Shown one piece after another: positions 14,908 through 23,401 of a DNA stretch of 40,876 bases (position 1 is its first letter; each line of letters begins with the position of its first letter). This DNA is from a virus: positions 1-40,876 of the IMG/VR virus record IMGVR_UViG_3300050821_023950. One strand, written 5' to 3'. The notes under the pieces are model-generated. The model was not told the DNA's origin. It was given only the letters and a program-made list of their open reading frames with translations, and made no database searches. A program made the position numbers and the translations under genes.

Positions 14908-15059
14908 ATGGTCATCACTCTTCACGCCGCCGCTGCCGCGGTGCTTCTCCGCTCAAACGCGCGTCACGGCCTTGGACAAGCCGTGGACTGGCGAGTGGGT
15001 GGGAGCGCGCGTGGGGAGCGTCGAGTCGCCTGCGGCAGCGCGGCGTGAGGGCTTTTCGC

Positions 15060-15206
15060 ATGAGACGGCTCGCCCGATGTTTCGGTGTCGCCTTCACCGC
15101 GGCGCTCGAAGGATGGTGGGTCTTCGATCTCCCGTTCTGGAAAGCCTTTTGGCGTGACCTGGGCGAGGAGCTCAAGGAAGAAAAGAGTGCCGCGCGTGCG
15201 GCATGA
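15060..15206 (+). CDS. Small hydrophobic/amphipathic protein, 48 aa
   Basis: The frame starts at ATG 15060 with GAGG about 9 nt upstream. The product has a basic start (MRRLARCF), a hydrophobic aromatic stretch (GVAFTAALEGWWVFDLPFW) and a charged helix (RDLGEELKEEKSAARAA). It could be a small membrane-associated lysis or regulatory protein. The open frame extends upstream inside the lipoprotein gene but that part is a shadow. Short and without homology I recognise, so only a moderate case. Confidence 0.4.
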   Translation: MRRLARCFGVAFTAALEGWWVFDLPFWKAFWRDLGEELKEEKSAARAA

Positions 15207-15228
15207 GCAGCAGAGAACGAGCGGAACA

Positions 15229-15399
15229 ATGACGCGACCACTTCAGACCTACAACGTGCGACGCATCGGCCAGGTCATCGACCAGGCCGTCACCACGTTC
15301 CAAAACTCTGACGCCGTCGTCCGCCGCCTCGTTCTCTGCGCTCTTGCGGCATGCGCGTTCCCGGCCGGTGCCGTGGTGATGCTTTGCAGAAGCTGCTGA
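15229..15399 (+). CDS. Small single-pass membrane protein, 56 aa
   Basis: The start is ATG 15229, preceded by GCGGAACA, a weak ribosome-binding site. Residues 1-28 are polar (PLQTYNVRRIGQVIDQAVTT) and residues about 33-51 form one hydrophobic segment with cysteines (LVLCALAACAFPAGAVVML). It ends 11 bases before the next gene, which is also membrane-anchored. It could be part of the lysis group or an Rz1-like piece, but there is no lipobox. Gene status probable, function unknown. Confidence 0.45.
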   Translation: MTRPLQTYNVRRIGQVIDQAVTTFQNSDAVVRRLVLCALAACAFPAGAVVMLCRSC

Positions 15400-15410
15400 G
15401 AGAGGGAGAG

Positions 15411-15707
15411 ATGGCGATGCCGGAATGGCTGACTCAGACGCTTACTGTCGCCGCGCTCGGCGTTGTGGGCTGGTTCATGCGCAGCCTGCGCAACGACATC
15501 GACAGGATCAAGTACCAACTGGCCCGCAATTACGTCACGCACCGGCAACTGCGCGGGCTGCGGACCGACCTGCGCAACACCATCGCGTCGATCAACCACC
15601 TGCAGGTCGCTCTGGCGCAGCAGTTCAAATTCAAGCCATTCATCGTCACGCCGGATCCGGCCAGTGAGTACGACCAGGGCGAGGAGATCGAGCACGATGG
15701 CGAGTAA
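15411..15707 (+). CDS. Membrane-anchored coiled-coil protein, 98 aa (gp25/DUF2730-like)
   Basis: The start is ATG 15411 with AGGGAGAG adjacent. Residues 8-24 are a single N-terminal membrane segment (TQTLTVAALGVVGWFM). After it comes a helical region with heptad pattern (RNDIDRIKYQLARNYV, RTDLRNTIASINHLQVAL) and an acidic tail (EYDQGEEIEHDGE). The plan is the same as small Mu-type proteins encoded just before the terminase (Mu gp25, DUF2730) and as Rz-type inner-membrane spanins. The location directly before the packaging genes favours the gp25-like reading. Its stop overlaps the methyltransferase start by 11 nt. Confidence 0.55.
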   Translation: MAMPEWLTQTLTVAALGVVGWFMRSLRNDIDRIKYQLARNYVTHRQLRGLRTDLRNTIASINHLQVALAQQFKFKPFIVTPDPASEYDQGEEIEHDGE

Positions 15708-16545
15708 CCCTCACGTGACGCTCATCAACGGCGACAGCCGCCGCGTGCTCGATCGCATCGACGACGAGTATGTCGACGCGGTCGTCACCGATCCTCCCTA
15801 CGAGATCGGTTTCAACAATGCCAGGTGGGACTCCACGGGCGTGGCGATGTCGAAGGATCTATGGGCGAACGTTCTGCGCGTGACGCGGCCTGGCGCGTAC
15901 CTACTGGCCTTCGGAGCGACGCGCACGTTCCACCGGCTCACGAGCGCGATCGAAGACGCGGGCTTCGAGATTCAGGACTGCCTGGTCTGGCTATACAGCA
16001 ACGGATTCCCCAAGCACCGCTCGCGACTCAAGCCCGCGTGGGAGCCGATCGTGCTGGCCAGGAAGCGCGCGCCGAACGCCACAGTGCTGAACATCGAAGA
16101 GTGCCGCGTGAACGGCCGCTGGCCGGCGAACGTACTCTTCGATGAGGCCGCGGCCGAGCTCTTGGACGATCTATACCCGCGCCGCGGCGAGCCGATCTCC
16201 CGCATGTACTACGTCGCTAAGCCGACGTCGCAGGAGCGCGACCTGGGGCTGGAAGGTCACGGCTTCAAACGCCGGCAGATCAACCTTCTGGCAGGCCTCC
16301 GTAAGCCGACGCGGCCGCGCTTCAACATTCATCCGACCGTCAAGCCGATCACGCTGATGCGGCACCTCGTTGCTCTGGTCACCCCGGACGAAGGTCGCGT
16401 GCTGGACCCGTTCACGGGAAGCGGGACGACCGGTTGCGCGGCCGTGATCGAGGGGCGCTCGTTCGTCGGCATCGAGCGCGAGCATCAGTCATACCGGTTC
16501 GCGCACGCGCGGATCGAGTACTGGAAGGAGCACCGGGCGGCGTGA
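15697..16545 (+). CDS. DNA adenine/cytosine-N4 methyltransferase, beta class, 282 aa
   Basis: This enzyme transfers a methyl group from S-adenosylmethionine to an exocyclic amino group on DNA. The catalytic motif DPPY is at residues about 32-35 and the AdoMet-binding motif FTGSGTTG at about 239-246, preceded by HPTVKP at about 212. Catalytic motif first, AdoMet motif last, is the beta-class order. The central residues 100-205 would be the target-recognition region. The start is ATG 15697, 11 nt inside the previous gene; the stop overlaps the terminase small subunit start as GTGA. No restriction endonuclease is adjacent, so it probably protects phage DNA from host restriction. The specificity cannot be read from sequence. 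Confidence 0.9.
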   Translation: MASNPHVTLINGDSRRVLDRIDDEYVDAVVTDPPYEIGFNNARWDSTGVAMSKDLWANVLRVTRPGAYLLAFGATRTFHRLTSAIEDAGFEIQDCLVWLYSNGFPKHRSRLKPAWEPIVLARKRAPNATVLNIEECRVNGRWPANVLFDEAAAELLDDLYPRRGEPISRMYYVAKPTSQERDLGLEGHGFKRRQINLLAGLRKPTRPRFNIHPTVKPITLMRHLVALVTPDEGRVLDPFTGSGTTGCAAVIEGRSFVGIEREHQSYRFAHARIEYWKEHRAA

Positions 16546-17192
16546 AGAAAACGCTCGCTCGCAAGCCTCGGATCGCCGCGAAGAAGAAAGCGGCGCCGGC
16601 GAAGGTGCGCGGTAATCCTGGCGGACCGCCGAAACGCGGCCGTCCGCATCACGGCACCGTGGACAGCTCGCCCGATCTGCGCGCGATCGTGAAGGAGCTC
16701 TATTACGCGCATCCCGAGTGGTCGATCGAGCAGAAGCTCTCCTGGATCCACGACTCGCATCCGGAGTTCCGCACGTTGAGCTGGTCGGCCCTGCAGCGCT
16801 GGTACGACAAGTTCGAGCGCCACATTGTCGAGCAGGACACGATGCTGAGTCTGGCGCGGGCGCTCAAGGCCAGCACCGAAGAGGACGGCCTGATGCTCAC
16901 CTCGATCGTCGGCGAGCTGGCGCAGACCAAGGTCTACGAATCGTTCCTGAGCGAGGAGCCTCTCACCAAAGACGACCAGGTCAAGATCATGATGCAGTCG
17001 CGCCTCAACTCCTCGGCCGCCTCGCGCGAGCGAGCCCGCCGCTCTGTTGAAAAGGACATCCGCCGCGGCGCGCAGCGCGTGAAAGACGACCTGCGCAAGA
17101 TCCTCAAGGGGCATCCGGACCTCGCCGAGCGCCTGGCGAAGATCGTCGACGCGCGCACGAATGAAATCGTCGAGGAGGCGACGCGCCGATGA
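16542..17192 (+). CDS. Terminase small subunit, Mu gp27/DUF3486-like, 216 aa
   Basis: The start is GTG 16542, overlapping the methyltransferase stop (GTGA). The first 45 residues are very basic (KKTLARKPRIAAKKKAAPAK, GPPKRGRPHH). Then comes a helix-turn-helix-like region, residues about 55-95 (PDLRAIVKELYYAHPEWSI, FRTLSWSALQRWYDKFERHI), and a long helical coiled region to the end. That plan and the location just before the large terminase match DUF3486 proteins, which recognise phage DNA for packaging. Sequence divergence is considerable; the call rests on architecture and synteny. Confidence 0.7.
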   Translation: MKKTLARKPRIAAKKKAAPAKVRGNPGGPPKRGRPHHGTVDSSPDLRAIVKELYYAHPEWSIEQKLSWIHDSHPEFRTLSWSALQRWYDKFERHIVEQDTMLSLARALKASTEEDGLMLTSIVGELAQTKVYESFLSEEPLTKDDQVKIMMQSRLNSSAASRERARRSVEKDIRRGAQRVKDDLRKILKGHPDLAERLAKIVDARTNEIVEEATRR

Positions 17193-18949
17193 ACGACGTC
17201 GCCCGCGATCTCATCGATGACATCCTCGACCGGCCGGTCGCGAAGCGCCGCAACGCGGAGGCGAAGAGGCCGCGGCGATCGCTCGAGCGGTTCCTCCAGG
17301 AGGAGATCCATACGGACTCGGGTCTCTTTTCATTCACCGGTCACGAGCCTCTGCTCTTCATCGTGCGTCTCATCGAGCGGCTAATCGTCGAGCGGGTGTG
17401 CGACGCGCGCGTTGCCATCGTCAAGGCCGAGCAGATCGGGTTCTCGACCCTGGCGATCGGCGTCGCGCTCTGGGCGGTAGCGGAGCTCGGTTACAACGTC
17501 GGCTACTTCTTCCCGGACGACAAGATGGCCTCGGAGTTCGGGGCGGCGCGGTTCAATCCGACGATCGAGCGCTCGCTGTTTCTGGCCGGCCGGATGAAAG
17601 ACGCCGGCGTCGACCGCGGCGTGCTCAAAGAGCTCGGCGACGGGAAGTATCTCTACCTCAAGGGCCTGGGCACCCTCAAGGGCGCGATCGCCAATCCGCA
17701 GGATCTCCAGCTCCTCGACGAGTTCGACAAGATCCCGGCCAATGTCGCACGCTGGACCAAGGGGCGCATGACGCATTCGAAGCTGCGCCTGGCGATCCGC
17801 TTCTCCGCGCCCTACGCGGACGGCGCCGGGATCCACAAGAGCTTCGACGACGGTTCGCAGCGACGGCTGCTGATCAAGTGCCTGGCCTGCGGCCGCGGCG
17901 ACATCTGCCTCGAGGAGTCATTCCCCGAGTGCATGCGTCAGTTCAACGGCACGTGGGTGCGTGTCTGTCCGGACTGTCACAAGAAGCTCGACATCGCCGG
18001 CAACTCCGAGTGGGTCGCGACGCATCCGCAGCGGGAAAAGGACGGCGAGTTCTCGTTCCGAGTCTCGGCGCTTTCGATGGGGGCGATCGACGCGAACCTC
18101 ATCATGCACGACTACCTCAAGGCCGTAGAGACCGGGGATCCGGATGAGATGGCGATCTTCGACCGCTCCAAGCGCGCCTTTCCGAACGCCGGCGCGATGC
18201 AGCCGATCACGGACGTCGAGCTGCGCAAGATGGAGCGCGACTACGTGCTCAAGCTGCAGGCCGCCTCGCATCCGGTCTTCTTCGGCGTCGACGCCGGCAA
18301 CGCGTGCTGGTTCTGGGCCGAGGAGTATCTGCCGGATGGAACGCGGCGCCTGGTGTGGGCCGAGAAGATGAGCTCGGACTCCTGGGTCGAGCGGACGACG
18401 GCGCTCATCGACAAGCTGCGGCCGCGCTTCGGGGTCATCGACAAGAAGCCGCTTCTCACTGACTCGCGCAAGCTTGCCTACGCGTTCCCCAGGAACATCG
18501 CTCTGCTCGACTTCGCGAACGGGCACGAGCTCACGATGGTCGAAGAGCAGCTCGTCGAAGAGGACACGATCGGCGGCGCTCAGAATCCGCGGGGCCCGAA
18601 GTATCTCTGCGTCAAGGTCGACCGCGATGTAGCTCTCGCGAAGTTTTGTGCCGAGTCGACGCATCCGGATCACGGCCTTCTGTTGCCGAACGAACGGACG
18701 CGGACGATGACGCTGGTCGGCGAGCACCTCAAGAAACTGCAGAAGGTCGTCACCAAGAGTAAATCCGGCAACGAGATCCACCGCTTCATCGACGGGGTCG
18801 ACAACCACTTTGGGATGGCCGGCATGTCGGCCGTGATGGCGCGCCTGGTCGCGCCGTCGATTCAGCCGTTCGCGTTCTTCCCCTGTGACGATTCCGCCGT
18901 CGCCGGCGAGGACTACGACGACTATCGCGACCTGGGAGGCTTCGTCTGA
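17189..18949 (+). CDS. Terminase large subunit, GpA type, 586 aa
   Basis: This is the ATP-driven DNA-packaging motor with nuclease. The Walker A region is KAEQIGFST at residues about 79-87, the deviant form with Lys at the start seen in lambda gpA rather than GKS/T. Walker B is LQLLDEFD at about 173-180. A four-Cys zinc site (CLACGRG, CPDCHK; about 231-263) is another GpA-family trait. A likely nuclease aspartate follows in FFGVDAGN at about 370. In Mu the packaging protein is gp28; this one is closer in motif form to GpA. It starts at ATG 17189, 4 nt into the preceding stop, and is followed by the portal. Confidence 0.88.
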   Translation: MNDVARDLIDDILDRPVAKRRNAEAKRPRRSLERFLQEEIHTDSGLFSFTGHEPLLFIVRLIERLIVERVCDARVAIVKAEQIGFSTLAIGVALWAVAELGYNVGYFFPDDKMASEFGAARFNPTIERSLFLAGRMKDAGVDRGVLKELGDGKYLYLKGLGTLKGAIANPQDLQLLDEFDKIPANVARWTKGRMTHSKLRLAIRFSAPYADGAGIHKSFDDGSQRRLLIKCLACGRGDICLEESFPECMRQFNGTWVRVCPDCHKKLDIAGNSEWVATHPQREKDGEFSFRVSALSMGAIDANLIMHDYLKAVETGDPDEMAIFDRSKRAFPNAGAMQPITDVELRKMERDYVLKLQAASHPVFFGVDAGNACWFWAEEYLPDGTRRLVWAEKMSSDSWVERTTALIDKLRPRFGVIDKKPLLTDSRKLAYAFPRNIALLDFANGHELTMVEEQLVEEDTIGGAQNPRGPKYLCVKVDRDVALAKFCAESTHPDHGLLLPNERTRTMTLVGEHLKKLQKVVTKSKSGNEIHRFIDGVDNHFGMAGMSAVMARLVAPSIQPFAFFPCDDSAVAGEDYDDYRDLGGFV

Positions 18950-20628
18950 TGTCCCCCTCCCTTATCGTCGACGCTTACGGCCGGCCGTTCAATTACAACG
19001 CGCCCCCTCAGGAGCCTGTCTCGCCGATCGGGCAGAACTGGGATCCGTTTGCGTACCGCACGCTCGGCCGAGACGAGATCCCGCCGGAGATGATCGCTCT
19101 GGCGATCGCGGATCGTCTTCCTCTCGCGCAGACGCAACTCCTCTGCAAGCGCGTGCTCGACAACGACTCGCGCTTCGGCGGCTTCTGGCGCGACTACTCG
19201 GACGCGATCTCGGGCCTCGATTGGGAAGTCATCCCGCGCGAGCGCGCCACGCGCGACGACAAGCGCATGGCCACCAAGGTCGCCAATGATCTACAGGACC
19301 AGCTCACCGACCTGCCGATCGAGAAGCTGATCAGCAGCATCGTCTGGGGCGACTACGCGCCGTTCGGATGGGCCGAGAACGTGTGGGACCTCCAGACCAA
19401 GGATCTCATCGGGTGGGAGTTCCCTGACGTCACGCGGCAGTACTGGGATCCGATGAAGTCAACGCTGCGCTGCCAGACGCGGGAGGCGCAGTCGTTCGGC
19501 GTCGAGCTCGCGGCCAACATGTGGGTGATCCACACCGCGAGCATTCGTCCCGGAAGCCCGCGCCAGGGCGGCTACTGGAAATCGATCCTGTGGGATTACG
19601 CGCTCAAGCACTACGCCCTGGCCGACTGGGCCGAGCTCTCGGATATCTGGGGCCTGCCGTGGGTGCTGGCCTTCATCGACGATCCGAAAGACAAGGAAGC
19701 GGTGATCGCGGCCGTGAAGACGATGAGCCGCAAGGGCCGTGGCGCGTTCCCGAAAGGAACGGACGTCAAGATCGAGAAGGGCGGCAGCGCGACCGGGTCG
19801 GTCGACATCTTCGACAAGATGGCCTCCCGGTGCGATGACAACGCCTCGATCATGTTCACGGGGCACGATCTCATTGCCGGGTCGAAGTCCGGCACGGGCA
19901 CGCTGGCCAATAAGGGCGCTCAACGAGTAGCTGAGAAGCTCATCACCCGCGGAGCGCGGGGGGTGATGGCCACCTTCCGGCGCGACGTGGCCATGGTCCG
20001 CGCCACGCTCAAGTTCGGCTACGACGTGGCCATGCAGTATTGCCCGACGTGGAGGCTCAAGTACGAGCCGCCGATCGACGTACTGGCCCGCGGCCGTTCG
20101 TTCGTGATGGTGAACACGATCCTCGCTCCGCTCGGCAAGGCGATCGGCCAGCAGCAGATCCAAGAAGAGTTTGGCATCGCCGAGGTCGTCGACATCAAGA
20201 ACACCGCGCCCGAAGAGCAGCCGCCCAACAATTCGCAGAACGACAACGCGGATCTGGTCAACGACGAAATCGACGCCTCGCGCCGGCGCCGTGCGGCCGC
20301 GAACGTTCGCCGGTCGGCGGGAGCGCCTCGCACCGCGCGAATCGCGGCGGCCGACGCGCCGGCCGATCATCCGATCAAGACGCATGAGGATCTCGAACGC
20401 GTCGGTGCGGCTCTGGCGCAGCGGCAATTCGCGGAGACCGGCAACGACATCCATAAGATCATCGCGAGCGGCGTGCCGCTCGAGGAGATGGCCGCGGCGA
20501 TCTGGGAAGCCTATCCAAACCTCGGGCAGCCGCGGAAGTTCGCCTCGCTTGCGCGCGACGTCATGAAGACAGCCGCCGTGATCGGGATGGCCGACGTTCA
20601 TGAGGAGGTGGCCGATGCCAACTCCTAG
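18949..20628 (+). CDS. Portal protein, DUF935 (Mu gp29-like), 559 aa
   Basis: The portal is the 12-subunit ring through which DNA enters and leaves the head. The sequence shows the DUF935 layout: RDEIPPEMIALAIADRLPLA near residue 45, GFWRDYSDAISGLDWEVIP at about 82, and the WGDYAPFGWAENVWDL and GLPWVLAFIDDPKD blocks. A TGHDLIAGSKSGTGTLAN segment is at about 305. Length 559 is close to Mu gp29 (512). It is translationally coupled to the terminase stop (TGATG). The last 120 residues are polar and Ala/Arg-rich and differ from the core family region. Confidence 0.88.
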   Translation: MSPSLIVDAYGRPFNYNAPPQEPVSPIGQNWDPFAYRTLGRDEIPPEMIALAIADRLPLAQTQLLCKRVLDNDSRFGGFWRDYSDAISGLDWEVIPRERATRDDKRMATKVANDLQDQLTDLPIEKLISSIVWGDYAPFGWAENVWDLQTKDLIGWEFPDVTRQYWDPMKSTLRCQTREAQSFGVELAANMWVIHTASIRPGSPRQGGYWKSILWDYALKHYALADWAELSDIWGLPWVLAFIDDPKDKEAVIAAVKTMSRKGRGAFPKGTDVKIEKGGSATGSVDIFDKMASRCDDNASIMFTGHDLIAGSKSGTGTLANKGAQRVAEKLITRGARGVMATFRRDVAMVRATLKFGYDVAMQYCPTWRLKYEPPIDVLARGRSFVMVNTILAPLGKAIGQQQIQEEFGIAEVVDIKNTAPEEQPPNNSQNDNADLVNDEIDASRRRRAAANVRRSAGAPRTARIAAADAPADHPIKTHEDLERVGAALAQRQFAETGNDIHKIIASGVPLEEMAAAIWEAYPNLGQPRKFASLARDVMKTAAVIGMADVHEEVADANS

Positions 20629-21916
20629 CCTCCAGGCCACAGACAGCTTCTTCCAGGAAGCGATCGCATACCACCGAGCCCGCGTGCCGATCTCCGACAG
20701 CGCCCTGGCGCAGCTCTCGAACGAAGCGCGCATGCGCGCCTTCTGGGTCACGGGCATGGCGCGCCAGGCCGAGGCGGTCGCGACTCACCGGCTGATCGAC
20801 GAGTCGCTGCGCAACGGCACGACCGACGCGCAGTTCCGCGCCGACTATGCAAAGCTCACCGCCGCGAACGGCGGGTCTCTGTTGTCGATCGACAGGCAGA
20901 ACCTCGTGCTGCGTCAGGCCACGGGCCTCGCGTACAGCTCCGGCCGCATCGAGAAGATGCTGGCTGTGGCCGGCTCGCGGCCGATCTGGATGTATCCGCT
21001 CGGGCCACACGACGACCGCACGACCGAGATCTGTCTCCAGCTTGAGGGCTTCATGGCGCCGGCGGACTGGCCGGGGTGGCAGCACATCGCCCCGCCGAAT
21101 CACTTCCGCGAGCGGCACCTCGCGCTGCTATCGATAACGCTCGAAGAGGCGCAGGCCTTCGCTGACAAGGGCGGCAAGGTGCTCTGGAAGAACGAGGACG
21201 GCGACTACGCCGTGATCGACGGCCAGCAGATGCTGCCGGCTTCCGGCTTCGACATGCCGGCATCTCTTCTGGCCAGCGACGAGAACTCGCTCCTGGAGGA
21301 ATTCGGGAAGCTCGCCGAGGAGTTCCCGGCCGGCGATGCGGAGAGCTACGACCTCTCGTCGATCGCCGAGCTGGCCGCGGACGACGTCGTCGCGGCGCCC
21401 GAGATCGAAGCGGCCGGCGACGCGGAAGCCGGCTGGACGGCGCTGCGCGAGGCGGCCGGGGTTCCGGACAACCTCGAGGAGACGATCGTGCCGGACCTGT
21501 TTGGCGACGGCGCGATCATCAACCGCGGCAGCTATGACGCGATCTTCGGCGACAAGGATCCCGAGCTCGCGCCGCTTCTTCCGGAGCTGCTCACGGATCC
21601 GGCCGAGGTGTGGTTCGTACCGTTCGACACGCCGGACGGGGTGACGATCGTCAAGCGGTTCATGGGCGCGTTCGACGTCGCCGGCGAGACGGTCTGGATC
21701 TGGGCCGACCAGTCCCCGGACGGCTGGATCGCCGAGGGCGGGGTGGGGACGCCGGACCAGATGGACGCCCTTCGGAAGGGGTACCTCGTGATGAGCAAGG
21801 CGCCGCGCAAGGCGAAAGCCGCGCTGGACGCGTCAGAAACGCCAATTTTGGCCGGTGCGGGATTTCCGCGCCATGGGGACGCAAAACCCGAGTACGCGCC
21901 GCAGTCGGGCGTTTAG
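20615..21916 (+). CDS. F: MuF head-morphogenesis protein with C-terminal PBECR-like domain, 433 aa
   Basis: The start is ATG 20615, with TGAGGAGG upstream, 14 nt inside the portal gene. Residues about 15-180 are the MuF (Mu gp30) region: RAFWVTGMARQAEAVATHRL, RQNLVLRQATGLAYSSGRIE, PHDDRTTEICLQLEG and PPNHFRERHL. Residues 185-290 are an acidic Ala-rich linker. Residues about 300-405 look like the barnase/EndoU/colicin/RelE-type PBECR fold often fused to MuF: PELLTDPAEVWFVPFDTPDG, VKRFMGAFDV, VWIWADQSPDGWIAEG, DALRKGYLVMS. Such fusions are thought to be toxins carried in the capsid. MuF is a minor head protein near the portal. The first part is strong; the toxin domain is a pattern match. Confidence 0.8.
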   Translation: MPTPSLQATDSFFQEAIAYHRARVPISDSALAQLSNEARMRAFWVTGMARQAEAVATHRLIDESLRNGTTDAQFRADYAKLTAANGGSLLSIDRQNLVLRQATGLAYSSGRIEKMLAVAGSRPIWMYPLGPHDDRTTEICLQLEGFMAPADWPGWQHIAPPNHFRERHLALLSITLEEAQAFADKGGKVLWKNEDGDYAVIDGQQMLPASGFDMPASLLASDENSLLEEFGKLAEEFPAGDAESYDLSSIAELAADDVVAAPEIEAAGDAEAGWTALREAAGVPDNLEETIVPDLFGDGAIINRGSYDAIFGDKDPELAPLLPELLTDPAEVWFVPFDTPDGVTIVKRFMGAFDVAGETVWIWADQSPDGWIAEGGVGTPDQMDALRKGYLVMSKAPRKAKAALDASETPILAGAGFPRHGDAKPEYAPQSGV

Positions 21917-21941
21917 GTGGGTTTTAGGTGGGGTTTGGGCG

Positions 21942-23360
21942 ATGACTTCGGGTGTGAGCAAGAAGAGTAAGCGGAAATCGGTGGTTGCCAGCGTCGGAGG
22001 GGGTCTTTCGATCGCTGTCGGCCCCTGGCAGCTCATCGCCGCCGATCGGCGCCTGGCGGCCGAGAGCCTGGGAGGCGATCCGCCGAGCGAGATCCTGCTT
22101 ATCCCATCGCCTCAGTGGGTGCTCGAGGACATCACTTTGAACACCCCGAGGGCCGCGCTTGATGAGGTCGTCGCCGAGATAGAGGCGCGTGGGATCGACA
22201 TCCATTGCGACTACCACCATCAGTCGCTCTATGCCGCGAAGACCGGCATCCAGGCGCCGGCGGCCGGCTGGGCGGCTTTCTCGGGATTCCGGGTCGACGC
22301 AAAGGGTCTGTGGGCAACCTCGATCCGCTGGACCGCGGCCGCGGACGCGTACCTCCGTAACGGCGAATACCGGTATATCTCGCCGGTCGTGTACTTCGAG
22401 GACAAGACCCTCGAGGTCACCTCGCTCGATTCCTGGGCTCTCACCAACACACCGCGCAGCAATGACCAGCCGCCACTGACGGCCGCGCTGGCCGCAGAAC
22501 GTTTCGCATCACGCCGCGTCGCGGCATCAAAGGGGGCATTTCATATGGACGATTTCCTGTCAATTCTCATGGACATTCTGGGCCGCGCTTACTGGGGATG
22601 CTACGACGACGAGGATCGCGCGGAGCTGCTCGGTGCGGTCGACAAAGCGCGGGCGCAAGCCGAGCTGGCGTTTGCCGCCGGCGCGAAGGAGCAGGCGGCG
22701 GCCGACACCGGCTTTGCAGCCAAGGTTCCCAAAGGAGCGACGATCCTCCAGGCGCTCATTGCCTCGGGTCTCAAACTCCCCGAAGGCGCCGCGCAGACGC
22801 AGCTCGCCGCGGCAGCGCCGGCGGATACGGACGAAGTCCCGGCGAACCTGCTCACCATCGTCGATCTCCCGGCCGGGACCAGGCGGCCGGCCTTTGCCGC
22901 GCACCTGGTGAGTCTGATGACCGAGCGCGTGCCGCGCAGCGAGCTCGTTGCGGCGCAGACCGCGATCGCGGCCGCGCGCACCAGCGACGAGAAGAGGAAG
23001 GTCGACGATCTTCTGGTCAAGTTCGCCGATCGCTACAACCAGGGCGAGGAGCCCGAGCTCCGGCGTATCGCCGCATCGAGCCCGGAGAACCTCGCGGCGA
23101 TCGAGGCGAACCTCGCCAAGCGCGCTCCGGTCGTTCTGAAGCCGGCCAGCCGCGACAACGCGCCCGCGCCCCCGCAGCTCGCGGCCGCGCCCAGGGTGAT
23201 GGTCGCCGGCGAGTCGCGGCCGGCAACCGAGGACGGCAGCTCGAGCCACACGGCGACGATGCAGATTCTCGCCGAGAAGGGCTGGGGCATGAGTCGCTAT
23301 GCCGAGGCCAACGAAATCCGCCATCAGAACGAGCTCGCCGCCAGCCGCGCGGCCAAGTAA
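21942..23360 (+). CDS. I: Mu I-like prohead protease, 472 aa
   Basis: The start is ATG 21942, with a weak GGTGGGG upstream; a longer open frame begins inside MuF but without a site. The protease domain covers residues about 20-180 and contains GIDIHCDYHHQSLYAA (about 84-99), GWAAFSGFRVDAKGLWATSI and NGEYRYISPVVYFED, the conserved series of the Mu_I family. These enzymes cleave the scaffold and themselves during capsid maturation. The C-terminal half (from about 200) is helical, Ala/Glu-rich, and looks like a scaffold. It precedes the decoration and capsid genes. Confidence 0.85.
   Translation: MTSGVSKKSKRKSVVASVGGGLSIAVGPWQLIAADRRLAAESLGGDPPSEILLIPSPQWVLEDITLNTPRAALDEVVAEIEARGIDIHCDYHHQSLYAAKTGIQAPAAGWAAFSGFRVDAKGLWATSIRWTAAADAYLRNGEYRYISPVVYFEDKTLEVTSLDSWALTNTPRSNDQPPLTAALAAERFASRRVAASKGAFHMDDFLSILMDILGRAYWGCYDDEDRAELLGAVDKARAQAELAFAAGAKEQAAADTGFAAKVPKGATILQALIASGLKLPEGAAQTQLAAAAPADTDEVPANLLTIVDLPAGTRRPAFAAHLVSLMTERVPRSELVAAQTAIAAARTSDEKRKVDDLLVKFADRYNQGEEPELRRIAASSPENLAAIEANLAKRAPVVLKPASRDNAPAPPQLAAAPRVMVAGESRPATEDGSSSHTATMQILAEKGWGMSRYAEANEIRHQNELAASRAAK
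22545..23360 (+). CDS. Z: Probable internal-start scaffold protein (Mu Z-like), 271 aa
   Basis: Within the I gene, ATG 22545 is in frame and has AAAGGGGG eight bases upstream, much stronger than the site for I itself. Translation from here gives a 271-residue protein lacking the protease domain but keeping the helical, Ala-rich C-terminal half (begins MDDFLSILMDILGRAY). In Mu and lambda the scaffold is made from an in-frame internal start in the protease gene. That precedent plus the ribosome-binding site supports the call; it is not proven that both products are made. Confidence 0.5.
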   Translation: MDDFLSILMDILGRAYWGCYDDEDRAELLGAVDKARAQAELAFAAGAKEQAAADTGFAAKVPKGATILQALIASGLKLPEGAAQTQLAAAAPADTDEVPANLLTIVDLPAGTRRPAFAAHLVSLMTERVPRSELVAAQTAIAAARTSDEKRKVDDLLVKFADRYNQGEEPELRRIAASSPENLAAIEANLAKRAPVVLKPASRDNAPAPPQLAAAPRVMVAGESRPATEDGSSSHTATMQILAEKGWGMSRYAEANEIRHQNELAASRAAK

Positions 23361-23401
23361 AGCGAGACAACGCAACTTCATAAAGGAACCAGGAGGAAGC
23401 A

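Noticed and set aside
14908-15048. 46-codon frame starting in TAAATG after the lipoprotein gene
   Set aside because: There is no ribosome-binding site, and the product is Ala/Arg-rich with no pattern; coupling alone is not enough.
19459-20757. 432-codon minus-strand frame opposite the portal gene
   Set aside because: The portal on the plus strand has recognisable family motifs; the reverse frame is a codon-bias shadow.
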